A stretch of 64,000 bases of DNA from Ardenticatenales bacterium (GTDB lineage: Bacteria > Chloroflexota > Anaerolineae > Promineifilales > Promineifilaceae): NCBI GenBank assembly GCA_020634515.1, contig JACKBL010000001.1:124001-188000 (forward strand), written 5' to 3'. The position numbers and the translations under genes were made by a program. Shown one piece after another: positions 43,095-52,364 of this stretch; position 1 is the first letter of the stretch; every line of letters begins with the position of its first letter. The notes under the pieces were generated by a model that saw only the letters and a list, made by a program, of their open reading frames with translations, was not told the origin of the DNA and did no database searches.

Positions 43095-44111
43095 GTGCGC
43101 AATATCATCAACAGGCTTTTCATGGGTAACAAAAAATATACAGAAGAAGACGCCGCTGGCGTCGATCCCTTGCCAACGCCCGGCGTCAGCGACGGCGCCG
43201 CGGACACCGTGCCCGCTGCCGCCGGGCCAATGCCGGCAGCAGATGAGCAAACCATTTCCGCGCCCCTGCCTGCCCTGCCAGAAGAACTCCCCGCCACCAC
43301 CCCCCTGGCCGCGCCACCGCCGTCCCGCGCCCCCCGCATCCACGCCGTGCAACGCTGCCATGTCGGCGCGGTGCGACCCCGCAACGAAGACTCCGCCCTC
43401 ACCTTCGTCGGCGAAACAGGCGGCCAATCTCCCTTGCTCCCTTTTTCCATGTACATCGTCGCCGATGGTATGGGCGGCCATTTCGCCGGACACGACGCCA
43501 GTCGCCGTGTCTCCCGCCTCGTGGCCGCGCACCTGATGCAACAAATCTATCTGCCCCTGTTGCGCGAAAAGGACGGCGTTAACCAGAAACCGGTGCAGGA
43601 AATCATGCTGGAAGCGGTGCAGGCGGCCAACCGGGAAATTCACAATCCCGACCCGTTCAAGGAAACGGGCACGACCCTGACGGCAGCCGTGATCCTGGGG
43701 CGGCGTCTCTACCTGGCGCACGTCGGCGACAGCCGCGCCTACTTGCTGCGCGACCGCGCATTGAAACTGCTGACGACGGATCATTCCTACGTCCAGCGGC
43801 TGCAAGATGCGGGGCAGTTGACGCCGGAAGAGGCGGCCACGCATCCGCAACGCAACGTGCTTTACCGGGCCGTTGGTCAGGGGGGGGAACTGGAAGTGGA
43901 TGTGTCTACCTCGGCGCTGCCGGCATCTGGGCAGTTGTTGCTGTGCAGCGACGGCCTGTGGGGGCTTGTCGCCGAAGACGTCATCACGGACGTCCTGGAA
44001 GACGCGGCCCTTTCGCCAGACGCTAAAGTGGACCGACTCGTGGAATTGGCGCTGCGCGGTGGTGGGCACGACAACATTACGGCCATTCTCGTCTCTTTCT
44101 CGCTTGCCTGA
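43095..44111 (+). CDS. PP2C-family protein phosphatase
   Basis: 338 residues. An N-terminal Pro/Ala-rich region of about 85 residues precedes a PP2C domain with the metal motifs RPRNEDSALTF, VADGMGGHFAG, AHVGDSRAYLLR, LCSDGLWGLV and GGHDNITAI. It should reverse phosphorylation by the kinase encoded immediately upstream (38-base gap). The start is the GTG at 43095, which has AAAGG about seven bases upstream; an in-frame ATG at 43122 is the alternative. Confidence 0.93.
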   Translation: MRNIINRLFMGNKKYTEEDAAGVDPLPTPGVSDGAADTVPAAAGPMPAADEQTISAPLPALPEELPATTPLAAPPPSRAPRIHAVQRCHVGAVRPRNEDSALTFVGETGGQSPLLPFSMYIVADGMGGHFAGHDASRRVSRLVAAHLMQQIYLPLLREKDGVNQKPVQEIMLEAVQAANREIHNPDPFKETGTTLTAAVILGRRLYLAHVGDSRAYLLRDRALKLLTTDHSYVQRLQDAGQLTPEEAATHPQRNVLYRAVGQGGELEVDVSTSALPASGQLLLCSDGLWGLVAEDVITDVLEDAALSPDAKVDRLVELALRGGGHDNITAILVSFSLA

Positions 44112-44188
44112 CCGGTTCGCCGTGTCGGCGGTTCTCGTGTGCCCCAGGTCGTGGGCAAAACGGTTACTATTTGTGGAGACAACGCACC

Positions 44189-44608
44189 ATGCGCTACCAG
44201 TATACATTTACACGATTGTTGGTAGAGGACTTTAGGGCGTGCTACTTGTTTTATCGGGACGTTCTCGGTTTCCAGCCCTCATTTGGCACGGAAAACGACG
44301 GCTACGCGGATTTTGATACAGGAGGCGTGACGATTGCTTTGTTTGACCGGCGCGAGATGAGCGAAACGGTGGGTACATCTCACCTCCCACCCCAGGCAGC
44401 GGCGCAGGATGGGGTCTGCCTGGTGTTTGCGGTGGAGGATGTGGCGGCGGCATGCCGGCATTTACAAGCACACAACATCCCCCTCGTCACCCCCATGACG
44501 GATCACCCGGATTGGGGTATCCGCACCGCCCATTTCCGCGATCCCGATGGAAATCTGATAGAGATTAATTGTTCGCTGGAGATTGAACCAGGTTCGCACG
44601 CTCAATGA
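44189..44608 (+). CDS. VOC/glyoxalase-fold protein
   Basis: 139 residues, two beta-alpha-beta-beta-beta modules. Typical pieces are LVEDFRACYLFYRDVLGFQP, VTIALFDRR and FRDPDGNLIEI with the metal-ligand glutamate. VOC proteins include glyoxalases, dioxygenases, epimerases and resistance proteins; none is singled out. Methylmalonyl-CoA epimerase has this fold and would fit the window's propionate genes, but the sequence does not show that family's motifs clearly. The last 12 codons and the stop lie in a decayed family B repeat. Confidence 0.85.
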   Translation: MRYQYTFTRLLVEDFRACYLFYRDVLGFQPSFGTENDGYADFDTGGVTIALFDRREMSETVGTSHLPPQAAAQDGVCLVFAVEDVAAACRHLQAHNIPLVTPMTDHPDWGIRTAHFRDPDGNLIEINCSLEIEPGSHAQ

Positions 44609-44736
44609 CCATAGTAACCGTCCGAAACTAACTTCACACTTTTTACGGACGGTTACTGCCCCACTATCCATGATAGCCGCCATCATGGATAGCCGCTGTC
44701 CGCCCATTTCCGCTAACTTAATTGCGGACAGCCACG
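44570..44736. repeat. Decayed family B joined to family C
   Basis: CGCTGGAGATTGAACCAGG and CACGCTCAATGACCAT resemble the family B core (as at 22930-22965). Then follows family C: AGTAACCGTCCGAAACTAAC, TTTTTACGGACGGTTACTG, an inserted TATCCATGATAG/CATCATGGATAG pair, and GCTAACTTAATTGCGGACAG. Confidence 0.65.
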
Positions 44737-44757
44737 TACGCCCGCATTAAAAAGAAG

Positions 44758-46002
44758 ATGCTAAATTTCACGATTCAAGCCAGCCGCGAGACACTCAGCG
44801 CCCAAGAGTCGGCCCAGCTCCTCTATCTTCTCATTGAGGTCAGTGCGCCCGAACATTATCGCCTCTCGCACCTGCCGCTCAATGTGGGCCTCGTCATCGA
44901 TCGTTCCACCTCCATGCAGGGTGATCGGCTGGAGCGCGTCAAAGCCGCGGCAGCGCTGCTGGTGGAAAAGCTCTCCGCCGCCGACGTACTCTCCGTCGTT
45001 GCCTTCAGTGATCGGGCGGAAGTGGTACTGCCCGCCAGCCACGTGCGCAACAAAGCGCCCGTGCTATCACGCCTGCGCACCATTGTTGCCTTCGGTGGCA
45101 CGGAGATTTACCAGGGTTTGAACGCCTGCGTCAAGGAAATGCGCAAGGCTGACCTCGACCATCACCTGAATCACATCATCCTCCTCACGGATGGTCAGAC
45201 ATACGGGGATGAAAACGCCTGCCTGCAATTAGCCCAGCAAGCCGCCGCCAGCCACATCGGCATCAGCGGCTTTGGCATCGGCTCCGAGTGGAACGACCAG
45301 TTTCTCGACCGCCTCGTTGCCCCCTCCGGCGGTCAATGTGCCTACATCGACACGCCCGATCAGATTGTCACCCTTTTGCAGCAGCGCATACAAAGCCTGG
45401 GCAAAGTGTACGCACACAACTTCCGGCTGAAAGCGGACCAGTTTCCCGCCGGCGTGCGAATACAATATGGCTTGAAATTCAAGCCATTTGCCCAACCGCT
45501 GCCCGACAACCCGCAGCAAGACCTCAATCTGGGATCTGTAGAAGCGCGTACGCCGCTGGTTTTTGTGCTTGAGTTGATGATCGAATCGCAAAGCGGACCA
45601 AGACTGGAGATCCCCCTCACATTTGTGGCCGACATCCCGGCGGAAATGGCCGTCAATCAACCGTTCCACCAGAAGTTGGCATTGCCCGTCGGTGGACAGA
45701 AAGCGGACGTATTTCCTCCGGACGCCGTCGTGGAAGCGGTGCGCGTGCTCAACCTGTATCGCCTGAATGAAACCGCCTGGCACGAGATTGAAGCCGGCCA
45801 GTTGCAAACGGCCGTCACGCGCATGCGGCGACTGACGACGCGGCTGCTGGAATCCGGTTTTACGCAGATGGCGACGCAGGCGCAGATAGAAACGGAGCGG
45901 CTGTCTACCATGGGCACGCTCTCTTTGGAAGGGCGCAAGCGGCTGAAGTTTGGCACGCGCGCCCTGCTCACGAAAACGTTGATGTTGAATGACGATGATT
46001 AA
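44758..46002 (+). CDS. VWA-domain protein
   Basis: 414 residues. The von Willebrand A domain (about 40-220) has a complete MIDAS: VIDRSTSMQGDRLE (DxSxS), the threonine region GGTEIYQGL and ILLTDGQTYGDE. The C-terminal part is beta-rich then helical. There is no signal peptide or membrane segment, so it is likely cytoplasmic. Placed after the kinase and phosphatase and before an FHA protein, it may scaffold phospho-signalling; that is inferred from context. ATG 44758 has AAAGAAG just upstream; the family C repeat ends about 20 bases before it. Confidence 0.9.
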   Translation: MLNFTIQASRETLSAQESAQLLYLLIEVSAPEHYRLSHLPLNVGLVIDRSTSMQGDRLERVKAAAALLVEKLSAADVLSVVAFSDRAEVVLPASHVRNKAPVLSRLRTIVAFGGTEIYQGLNACVKEMRKADLDHHLNHIILLTDGQTYGDENACLQLAQQAAASHIGISGFGIGSEWNDQFLDRLVAPSGGQCAYIDTPDQIVTLLQQRIQSLGKVYAHNFRLKADQFPAGVRIQYGLKFKPFAQPLPDNPQQDLNLGSVEARTPLVFVLELMIESQSGPRLEIPLTFVADIPAEMAVNQPFHQKLALPVGGQKADVFPPDAVVEAVRVLNLYRLNETAWHEIEAGQLQTAVTRMRRLTTRLLESGFTQMATQAQIETERLSTMGTLSLEGRKRLKFGTRALLTKTLMLNDDD

Positions 46003-46498
46003 GTGTCAGGATTGTGGCGTGGCGCAACATACGGGTGCGCTGTTTTGCGGCGAGTGTGGCGCGTCGCTGTTCAATCCGGTGCAGCAGAGCACCGGGGTGC
46101 TTCCCTTTACCCAAGAACTGGGGCAACCACCGCCATCGCTGGCCGGACAGTCGCTGGAACCCTCAGCCCTGCCGATGACGATAACTTTTTTTATCCCCAG
46201 CAGTGGGCGGCGTGTGACGCTCTCCAATGTGTATGAGGTGGAGGTAGGGCGCAAAGATGAAGTCATGGGCATTACGCCGGGATTAGACCTGACGGTGGAT
46301 GATGGGGCGCAGTCTGGCGTCTCGCGGCTGCACGCCAGGATTTTGCTGACGACGCAGGGAGCGGTGTTGTCGGATTTGAACAGCACCAATGGGACGTTGC
46401 TGAACAACTTCCGCCTGCGGGCGGAAGAGCCGTATCTGTTGCAGTCGGGGGATGAAGTGCGTTTTGGACATTTGCTGGCGCACGTTTTCATTAATTGA
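45989..46498 (+). CDS. FHA-domain protein with N-terminal zinc ribbon
   Basis: 169 residues. The N-terminus has a zinc ribbon (CQDCG and FCGECG, residues 6-23). A linker of about 40 residues follows. The FHA domain (about 65-169) has VGRKDE, GVSRLHARILL and DLNSTNGTLLNN, the phosphothreonine-binding loops. It should bind a substrate of the upstream kinase. The start overlaps the VWA stop; ATG 45995 (MIKCQDCG) is equally possible. Confidence 0.9.
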   Translation: MTMIKCQDCGVAQHTGALFCGECGASLFNPVQQSTGVLPFTQELGQPPPSLAGQSLEPSALPMTITFFIPSSGRRVTLSNVYEVEVGRKDEVMGITPGLDLTVDDGAQSGVSRLHARILLTTQGAVLSDLNSTNGTLLNNFRLRAEEPYLLQSGDEVRFGHLLAHVFIN

Positions 46499-46588
46499 CG
46501 GCTGTCTCTTTGGTGGTTGGCCGCTCTTTATCAGCCGGTCACGGTTTGGTTATTTGCCGGAAAATGCCGGCATTGATAGGATACCCTC

Positions 46589-46831
46589 ATGAGTATTGCT
46601 GTACTCGTTCATATTGTAAACGAAGAACCCATTGCCGCGGACCTGGAAGAAATGCCCGACGTGCGCGCGCAGTACATTGCGCTGCGCAACCCCCGCCGCC
46701 GCGATGGCAAAGACTTGCATTACCTGGAAGAAGAGGTCGCCACTATGCTCATTCCCTGGCATCGGATCAATTTTGTGCAGGTAATGCCGGCAGCAGGCGC
46801 TGAAGAAATCATCGGCTTTGTCCGCGAATAA
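46589..46831 (+). CDS. Small protein of unknown function before a response regulator
   Basis: 80 residues: MSIAVLVHIVNEEPIAADLE at the start, LHYLEEEVATMLIPWHRINF in the middle and EEIIGFVRE at the end. It is acidic, with no signal peptide, membrane segment or known motif; the beta-alpha pattern suggests a small folded domain. It ends 2 bases before the regulator start, so the two are translationally linked. Family not recognised. Confidence 0.7.
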   Translation: MSIAVLVHIVNEEPIAADLEEMPDVRAQYIALRNPRRRDGKDLHYLEEEVATMLIPWHRINFVQVMPAAGAEEIIGFVRE

Positions 46832-46833
46832 TC

Positions 46834-47580
46834 ATGGTTGAACAAATCCCCGAATCCCTGGAACCCACCGTTCCCCGCCTCATCCTCGTCGTTGACGACG
46901 AACGACGCATGATCCGCTTCATCCGCATGAACCTGGAACTGGAAGGCTACCAGGTCATCGAAGCCAGCAACGGCCTGGAAGCCCTGGAACAAACCCGCCA
47001 ACACGTCCCCGACCTGATCATCATGGACGTGATGATGCCCGAACTAGATGGCTTTGAAACCCTCCGCCTCCTGCGCGAAATCTCCACCGTCCCCGTCATT
47101 CTCCTCACCGTCAAAGAAGACGAAGAAGACCGCATCCACGGTCTGGAACTCGGCGCCGACGATTACGTGACCAAGCCATTCAGCCCGCGCGAGCTGAACA
47201 GCCGCGTCAACGCCGTCCTGCGTCGCGCCAGTTGGCCCGCGCCGCCGCCGCGCACCGTCCTGCGCATAGACGACCGCCTCTCCGTGGACTTCAACCGGCA
47301 CCAGGTCATCGTCGCCGGCGAACGTATTGACCTCCGCCCCACGGAATATCGCCTCCTCAGCCACCTGATCCAGAATGCGGGCTGGGTTGTCCCCCACGAA
47401 ACGCTCCTGCAAAAAGTGTGGGGGTACGAATACCGCGATGAAACCCACTATCTGCGCCTGTACATCAACTACCTGCGCAAAAAAATCGAAGAAGACCCCG
47501 CCAACCCCGGCTATATCCTTACCGAACGCGGTACCGGCTACCGCTTCGTGGATTACAAGAAAGGATTACTCGCGGATTGA
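46834..47580 (+). CDS. OmpR-family response regulator
   Basis: 248 residues. The receiver domain has LVVDDERRMIRF (acidic pair), the phosphorylation aspartate in IIMDVMMPELDGF, LTVKEDEE and the lysine in YVTKPFSPREL. The winged-helix domain starts near 145 and ends in YILTERGTGYRFVDY. It binds DNA when phosphorylated. No histidine kinase gene is adjacent, so its partner is elsewhere or the Ser/Thr kinase block takes part. Confidence 0.95.
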   Translation: MVEQIPESLEPTVPRLILVVDDERRMIRFIRMNLELEGYQVIEASNGLEALEQTRQHVPDLIIMDVMMPELDGFETLRLLREISTVPVILLTVKEDEEDRIHGLELGADDYVTKPFSPRELNSRVNAVLRRASWPAPPPRTVLRIDDRLSVDFNRHQVIVAGERIDLRPTEYRLLSHLIQNAGWVVPHETLLQKVWGYEYRDETHYLRLYINYLRKKIEEDPANPGYILTERGTGYRFVDYKKGLLAD

Positions 47581-47831
47581 TTCTCCCCAACAACCGACTA
47601 TCCACAACCCCCAAATCCGCCCACAATTCACCACCCACTGATTTTAAACCCGGGTAGCCGCTCCCTCGCCCACGAAATTTCCACAAACACTTGTGCCGCA
47701 GCGCGTCATGGGTGTAAAATAGCCGTTCATGGAATAATCCGGCGCAAGTCGCAGACGTGTGACCTTTCTCGCACGTTGTCGGACGTATGTATCGCGCCTG
47801 AGCAAACGCACCAAAGCGGTGAGGCATTTTC

Positions 47832-50147
47832 ATGCTACCTCATCTTGTACTTGACCACCCGCCCGAAAATGGCGCCGCAACGGAGAAGAGGCTTTTGACC
47901 ATCCCCGCGGATGGCAAACAGTTCTTCGACCTCGTGGATTCCTATCTCAACCTCACCGACCGAGAAATCGTGCGACGCGGGTTTGCTTTGGCGCGCCAGG
48001 AGCATGGTGACGCCAAACGCAAATCGGGTGAACTTTTCTTTACCCACCCCCTCACCGTTGCCTACTACCTGGCCGACTTTCGCCTGGATGCTTCTGCTCT
48101 CGTCGCCGCTCTTCTGCACGACGTGGCCGAAGACACCCGTGTTAGCGTAGAAGAAATCGAAGCGGCGTTTGGTCCCGAAGTCAGTCGCCTCGTAGACGGC
48201 GTCACCAAATTGAAAGACGTGACCGCCGGCGTATTCCAGGGCGAAGCCGCCCGCGGCAGAGACCTCACCAACCAGCAGGTTCAGGAAGCCAGCCTGCATA
48301 AGCTGTTCGACCACACCACCGCCGACGTGCGCGTCGTGCTGATCAAAATCTTCGACCGCCTGCACAATATGCGCACCATTCGCGCCATGCCGCCACACAA
48401 ACAGCGGCAAAAAGCGGAGGAGACCCTCGCCGTTTATGCGCCCATGGCCAATCGTCTGGGCATGTGGCATGTCAAAAACGAGCTGGAATCGCTCTCCTTG
48501 CAGGTGCTAGACAACAGCGCCCATGCCCAGATTGCCCGCCGTCTGGAGCATCTAGCACGCGCGCATCAGGCAATCTTCCCCGAAATCGTGGGGCAGATTA
48601 TGGAACGCCTGGTGGAAAAGCAGATGCCTGTGTTGGATGTTGTCTACAGCCCGCGCCAGGTTTATTCCATTTATCGCGATCTGAAAGCGAATAGAGGCAG
48701 CTACGAGGATATTGACAACGCCCTGCGCCTTGTCGTTCTACTGGACAACGATCTCGACTGTTACACGGCTATGGGCTGCCTGCACCAGATGTGGCCTCCC
48801 GTGCCGCATCAGTTTGATGATTACGTGGCCGTGCCGCGCGAAAACCTCTACCGCTCCCTGCACACAACCGTTGTACACGAAAGCGGGCAGCACCTGAAAA
48901 TCAGGCTGCGTACCATCGAAATGGACAAGACCTCGGAAATTGGCGTACTGGCCCGCTGGCTATACAAAGGCTCTCCGCTGTGGTCCGCCAGTTCGTCCCG
49001 CCGTGTGGATGCTTTCCTGGACAATATCAAGGAAAATATCAATCTGGAGCCGCACGATCTCGGTTTTGGCGTGCAGGGCGTGGTGGACAATGTGCTGCAA
49101 GACCAGATTCGCGTCTACACGCCGCAAGGGGAATTGAAAGAACTGAGCAAGGGAGCCACGCCCGTTGATTTTGCCTATGCCATTCACACGGAAGTGGGTA
49201 ATCAGACCTATGCCGCCTACGTGGACGGAAAGCCGTTCCCCCTCAATCGCTCCCTGCCCAATGGCGCGCAGGTGCGGATTGAAATGAAGCGGGGGCAGGG
49301 GGCGCAGCGAATGTGGCTGGATGAGGATTTGGGTTACGTGACGACCAGCCGCGCCAAGGCACGCATCAGGCGCTCGTTCCGTCGTCTGCCGGCAACGGCC
49401 GTCATGGTCGAAGGAAAGCGGCTGCTCAACGAAGAGCTAAAGATGCTGGGCTTCCAAACAATGCCGCACGAACAGGCGGCTCAGTTGATGGGCCTGCCTA
49501 CGCCAGAAACACTCTACCGAGACCTGGGGCGGGCGGAAATGCTGCCGACAGATCTAGCGACGCGCGTAGCGGAAGCGATGTGGGATGTATGGCCTTCCAT
49601 GCGCGTGGGCAGTGAGGTCGTGAGAAGCAATGGCGATAGCTACCGCATTGCCCATGCGGATGGGCATGAGTTGCGCCTGTGCCGCGCCTGCCGCCCGGAG
49701 CCGGGGACGCGCATCATGGGGTATTTGCGTGTCGATGGGCGGGTGACAGTGCATCGTGTGAGTTGCGTCAAACTGCCGGGCGATCCGCGCGGCGCGCGCA
49801 CGCTGAAGTTGAACTGGGCGGACGCTTCCGCCTGCGATGTGCGCGTGGTGGCGATGGAAGTTGATGCCCATGACCGCATGGGGCTGCTGAACGAAATCAC
49901 TGACCTGATGCTGGCGGAACAGATCAACATTGAGTATTTTGCGATGCCCCACGAGGGGCGAATGCGGCATCTGGTTTTTGAAGTGGCGTTGAGCAGCCCG
50001 CGTCTGCTGGTGCGCATTTTGCACCAGGTGTTGGCGCTGGCAAACGTGACGGCGGTGCGCTGTCTGATTAACGAGAAGCCGTTATATGCGTATGGACCCA
50101 ATGGGGAGGAGAATGGGGAGGAGGGCTTTCGCGCTGACGTGATCTGA
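47832..50147 (+). CDS. Rel/SpoT homologue, hydrolase intact, synthetase degenerate
   Basis: 771 residues with the full Rel layout: HD hydrolase (FFTHPLTVAYYLADF; LLHDVAEDT; IFDRLHNMRTI), synthetase region, TGS (VYTPQGELKELSKGATPVDF) and C-terminal ACT. The hydrolase metal residues are all present. The synthetase domain is divergent: the usual R-x-K-x-x-Y-S-I-Y-x-K is PRQVYSIYRDLKAN, and the catalytic E-V-Q-I-R-T-type motif reads LKIRLRT, losing the key glutamate. It should therefore degrade (p)ppGpp but may not make it. GTGAGG precedes ATG 47832. Confidence 0.88.
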   Translation: MLPHLVLDHPPENGAATEKRLLTIPADGKQFFDLVDSYLNLTDREIVRRGFALARQEHGDAKRKSGELFFTHPLTVAYYLADFRLDASALVAALLHDVAEDTRVSVEEIEAAFGPEVSRLVDGVTKLKDVTAGVFQGEAARGRDLTNQQVQEASLHKLFDHTTADVRVVLIKIFDRLHNMRTIRAMPPHKQRQKAEETLAVYAPMANRLGMWHVKNELESLSLQVLDNSAHAQIARRLEHLARAHQAIFPEIVGQIMERLVEKQMPVLDVVYSPRQVYSIYRDLKANRGSYEDIDNALRLVVLLDNDLDCYTAMGCLHQMWPPVPHQFDDYVAVPRENLYRSLHTTVVHESGQHLKIRLRTIEMDKTSEIGVLARWLYKGSPLWSASSSRRVDAFLDNIKENINLEPHDLGFGVQGVVDNVLQDQIRVYTPQGELKELSKGATPVDFAYAIHTEVGNQTYAAYVDGKPFPLNRSLPNGAQVRIEMKRGQGAQRMWLDEDLGYVTTSRAKARIRRSFRRLPATAVMVEGKRLLNEELKMLGFQTMPHEQAAQLMGLPTPETLYRDLGRAEMLPTDLATRVAEAMWDVWPSMRVGSEVVRSNGDSYRIAHADGHELRLCRACRPEPGTRIMGYLRVDGRVTVHRVSCVKLPGDPRGARTLKLNWADASACDVRVVAMEVDAHDRMGLLNEITDLMLAEQINIEYFAMPHEGRMRHLVFEVALSSPRLLVRILHQVLALANVTAVRCLINEKPLYAYGPNGEENGEEGFRADVI

Positions 50148-50161
50148 GGTAAAACAGCGGC

Positions 50162-52294
50162 ATGAATTTACAAACTGTCGCTGCCCAAACGAATGTCCGT
50201 TTATTTCAAGTAGAAGCGGCGGTGGGGTTGCTGGATGCCGGCAATACCCTCCCCTTCATCGCCCGTTATCGTAAAGAAGCCACCGGCGGCCTGGACGACG
50301 AACAACTGCGCCAGATCAGCCGCTTGCTGGACAGCCTGCGCGCCCTGGAAAAACGACGCCAGACCATCCTGGACAGCATCACCGCCCAGGGACAGATCAC
50401 CCCCGAACTGGCGCGCCAGCTACACGCCGCCACCACCCTCACCGAACTGGAAGACCTCTACCAGCCGTACAAGCCGAAGCGACGCACGCGCGCGACCGTG
50501 GCCCGCGAGCAGGGCCTGCAGCCCCTCGCCGACCTTATCCTGGCGCAGCCCCGTTCGCAAGAGAGCCTGGACAGGCTGGCGGCTCCCTTTTTGAACGAAA
50601 CGATCGCCACCGCGGATGAGGCTTGGGCGGGCGCGCGCGACATTGTGGCGGAGGCGATTGGCGATCACGCCGGCGTGCGCCAGCAGGCGCGGGAGAAGGC
50701 GCTGCGTTGGGGCAGTCTCGGCAGCAGTGTGTCACCTCAGGCCGCCGACGAGAAACAGGTTTTCCAGATTTATTATGACTTTCAGGTTTCGCTGAGCCGC
50801 CTGCGTCCGCATCAGGTGTTGGCGCTCAATCGTGGCGAGCGGGAAAAGGTGCTGCGCGTGCGCATTGATGTGCCGGAACGGGATTGGCGCGGCGCGCTTG
50901 ATGCCCATTTTCGTCCACATCCCCGTTCTCCGCTGGCGGAGCAGCTTGCACTGGCCGCCGAGGATGCCGCGAAACGTTTGTTGTTGCCGGCAATTGAACG
51001 AGACATCCGCCGCACCCTCACCGAACAAGCCGAAGCCCACGCCATCCACGTCTTTGCCGTCAACCTGCGCAAATTGCTCATGCAACCTCCCCTGGCCGGG
51101 CAAACCGTCATGGGCATTGACCCCGGCTACCGCACCGGCTGCAAAGCGGCTATCGTGGACCCCACGGGCAAGGTGCTGGAGACGACCACCATCTATCCTC
51201 ACCCGCCCCAGCGGCAGCAGGAGGTCGCCGCCAGAACGGTCGCCCATCTGGCACGCCGGCACGACGTCACCCTTTTTGCCATCGGCAATGGCACAGCTTC
51301 CCGCGAAACGGAGCAGTTGGTGGCGGATCTGATCCAGGGGGGACAGGTGGGGGAGGCGCAGTACCTGATGGTGAACGAGGCGGGAGCCAGCGTCTACAGC
51401 GCCAGCGAACTGGCGCGCGCAGAGCTGCCGGAAATGGACGTGAGTATGCGTGGGGCGGTGTCCATTGCCCGCCGCGTGCAAGACCCCCTGGCGGAATTGG
51501 TTAAGATTGAGCCACGCGCCATTGGCATTGGTCTCTATCAGCATGATGTGAATCAGAAGCAGTTGGCGGAGGCGCTGGATGGGGTGGTGGAGAGTGTGGT
51601 GAATCAGGTGGGGGTGGATGTGAACACGGCTTCTCCCGCGCTGCTGCGGTATGTTGCCGGCATTGGTCCGAAACTGGCGCAAAAGATTGTGATGCATCGG
51701 GATGAGCAGGGTCCTTTCGTCGGCCGGGAGGAACTGACCCAGGTATCCGGCCTGGGACCAAAGGCGTTTGAGCAGGCGGCGGGCTTTTTGCGCGTGCGCC
51801 AGGGGGATAATCCGCTGGATGCCAGCGCCATCCACCCGGAGAGTTATGCGTTGGCGGCGGGGGTGTTGGCGCGGGTGGGCTTGACGCCGACGGCGTCACT
51901 GGCGGAGCGGGAAGCGGCGCTGGCGGGATGGCAGGAGCGGTCTCAGGTTGGGGTGTTGGCGGAGGAGTTAAATGCCGGCATTCCCACCCTCACCGACATC
52001 CTGGAACAACTGATCCGCCCGGGCCGCGACCCCCGCGCCGACCTGCCCGCCCCCCTGCTGCGCCGCGACGTCCTCTCCCTGGAAGATTTGCGCCAGGGCA
52101 TGCGGCTGCAAGGCACCGTGCGCAACGTCGTGGACTTTGGCGCATTCGTCGATATTGGCGTCAAACAAGATGGCCTGCTGCACCGCGGTCAGTGGCCGCG
52201 CCGCGAGCCACCCGGCGTCGGCGACATCATTGACGTCACCATCCTACAAGTGGAAATCGAACGCGGGCGCATCAGCCTCGGCTGGGCCGATTGA
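50162..52294 (+). CDS. tex: RNA-binding transcription accessory protein Tex
   Basis: 710 residues. The N-terminal helical part has PFIARYRKEATGGLDDEQLR, then the YqgF-like domain (TVMGIDPGYRTGCKAAIVD), helix-hairpin-helix motifs (VDVNTASPALLRYVAGIGP) and a C-terminal S1 domain (LQGTVRNVVDFGAFVDIGVK). Tex is a conserved cytoplasmic protein that binds RNA and affects transcription and stress tolerance. It starts 14 bases after the rel stop. Length is close to the 770-residue norm. Confidence 0.96.
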   Translation: MNLQTVAAQTNVRLFQVEAAVGLLDAGNTLPFIARYRKEATGGLDDEQLRQISRLLDSLRALEKRRQTILDSITAQGQITPELARQLHAATTLTELEDLYQPYKPKRRTRATVAREQGLQPLADLILAQPRSQESLDRLAAPFLNETIATADEAWAGARDIVAEAIGDHAGVRQQAREKALRWGSLGSSVSPQAADEKQVFQIYYDFQVSLSRLRPHQVLALNRGEREKVLRVRIDVPERDWRGALDAHFRPHPRSPLAEQLALAAEDAAKRLLLPAIERDIRRTLTEQAEAHAIHVFAVNLRKLLMQPPLAGQTVMGIDPGYRTGCKAAIVDPTGKVLETTTIYPHPPQRQQEVAARTVAHLARRHDVTLFAIGNGTASRETEQLVADLIQGGQVGEAQYLMVNEAGASVYSASELARAELPEMDVSMRGAVSIARRVQDPLAELVKIEPRAIGIGLYQHDVNQKQLAEALDGVVESVVNQVGVDVNTASPALLRYVAGIGPKLAQKIVMHRDEQGPFVGREELTQVSGLGPKAFEQAAGFLRVRQGDNPLDASAIHPESYALAAGVLARVGLTPTASLAEREAALAGWQERSQVGVLAEELNAGIPTLTDILEQLIRPGRDPRADLPAPLLRRDVLSLEDLRQGMRLQGTVRNVVDFGAFVDIGVKQDGLLHRGQWPRREPPGVGDIIDVTILQVEIERGRISLGWAD

Positions 52295-52312
52295 CCCGGC
52301 AAGGAAACGGAA

Positions 52313-52347
52313 AGGCGCGGTGCACTTGCCAGAAATGCGCCGCGCCT
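52313..52347. terminator. Shared hairpin between convergent tex and SPFH genes
   Basis: AGGCGCGG (52313-52320) pairs with CCGCGCCT (52340-52347), loop 19 bases. No long T-run on either side. Confidence 0.45.
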
Positions 52348-52364
52348 GATCGTGATGGAGCCAA

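Noticed and set aside
44189..44608. VOC protein as methylmalonyl-CoA epimerase
   Set aside because: The fold fits, but the sequence lacks clear epimerase motifs and it lies in a signalling block, not next to the mutase.
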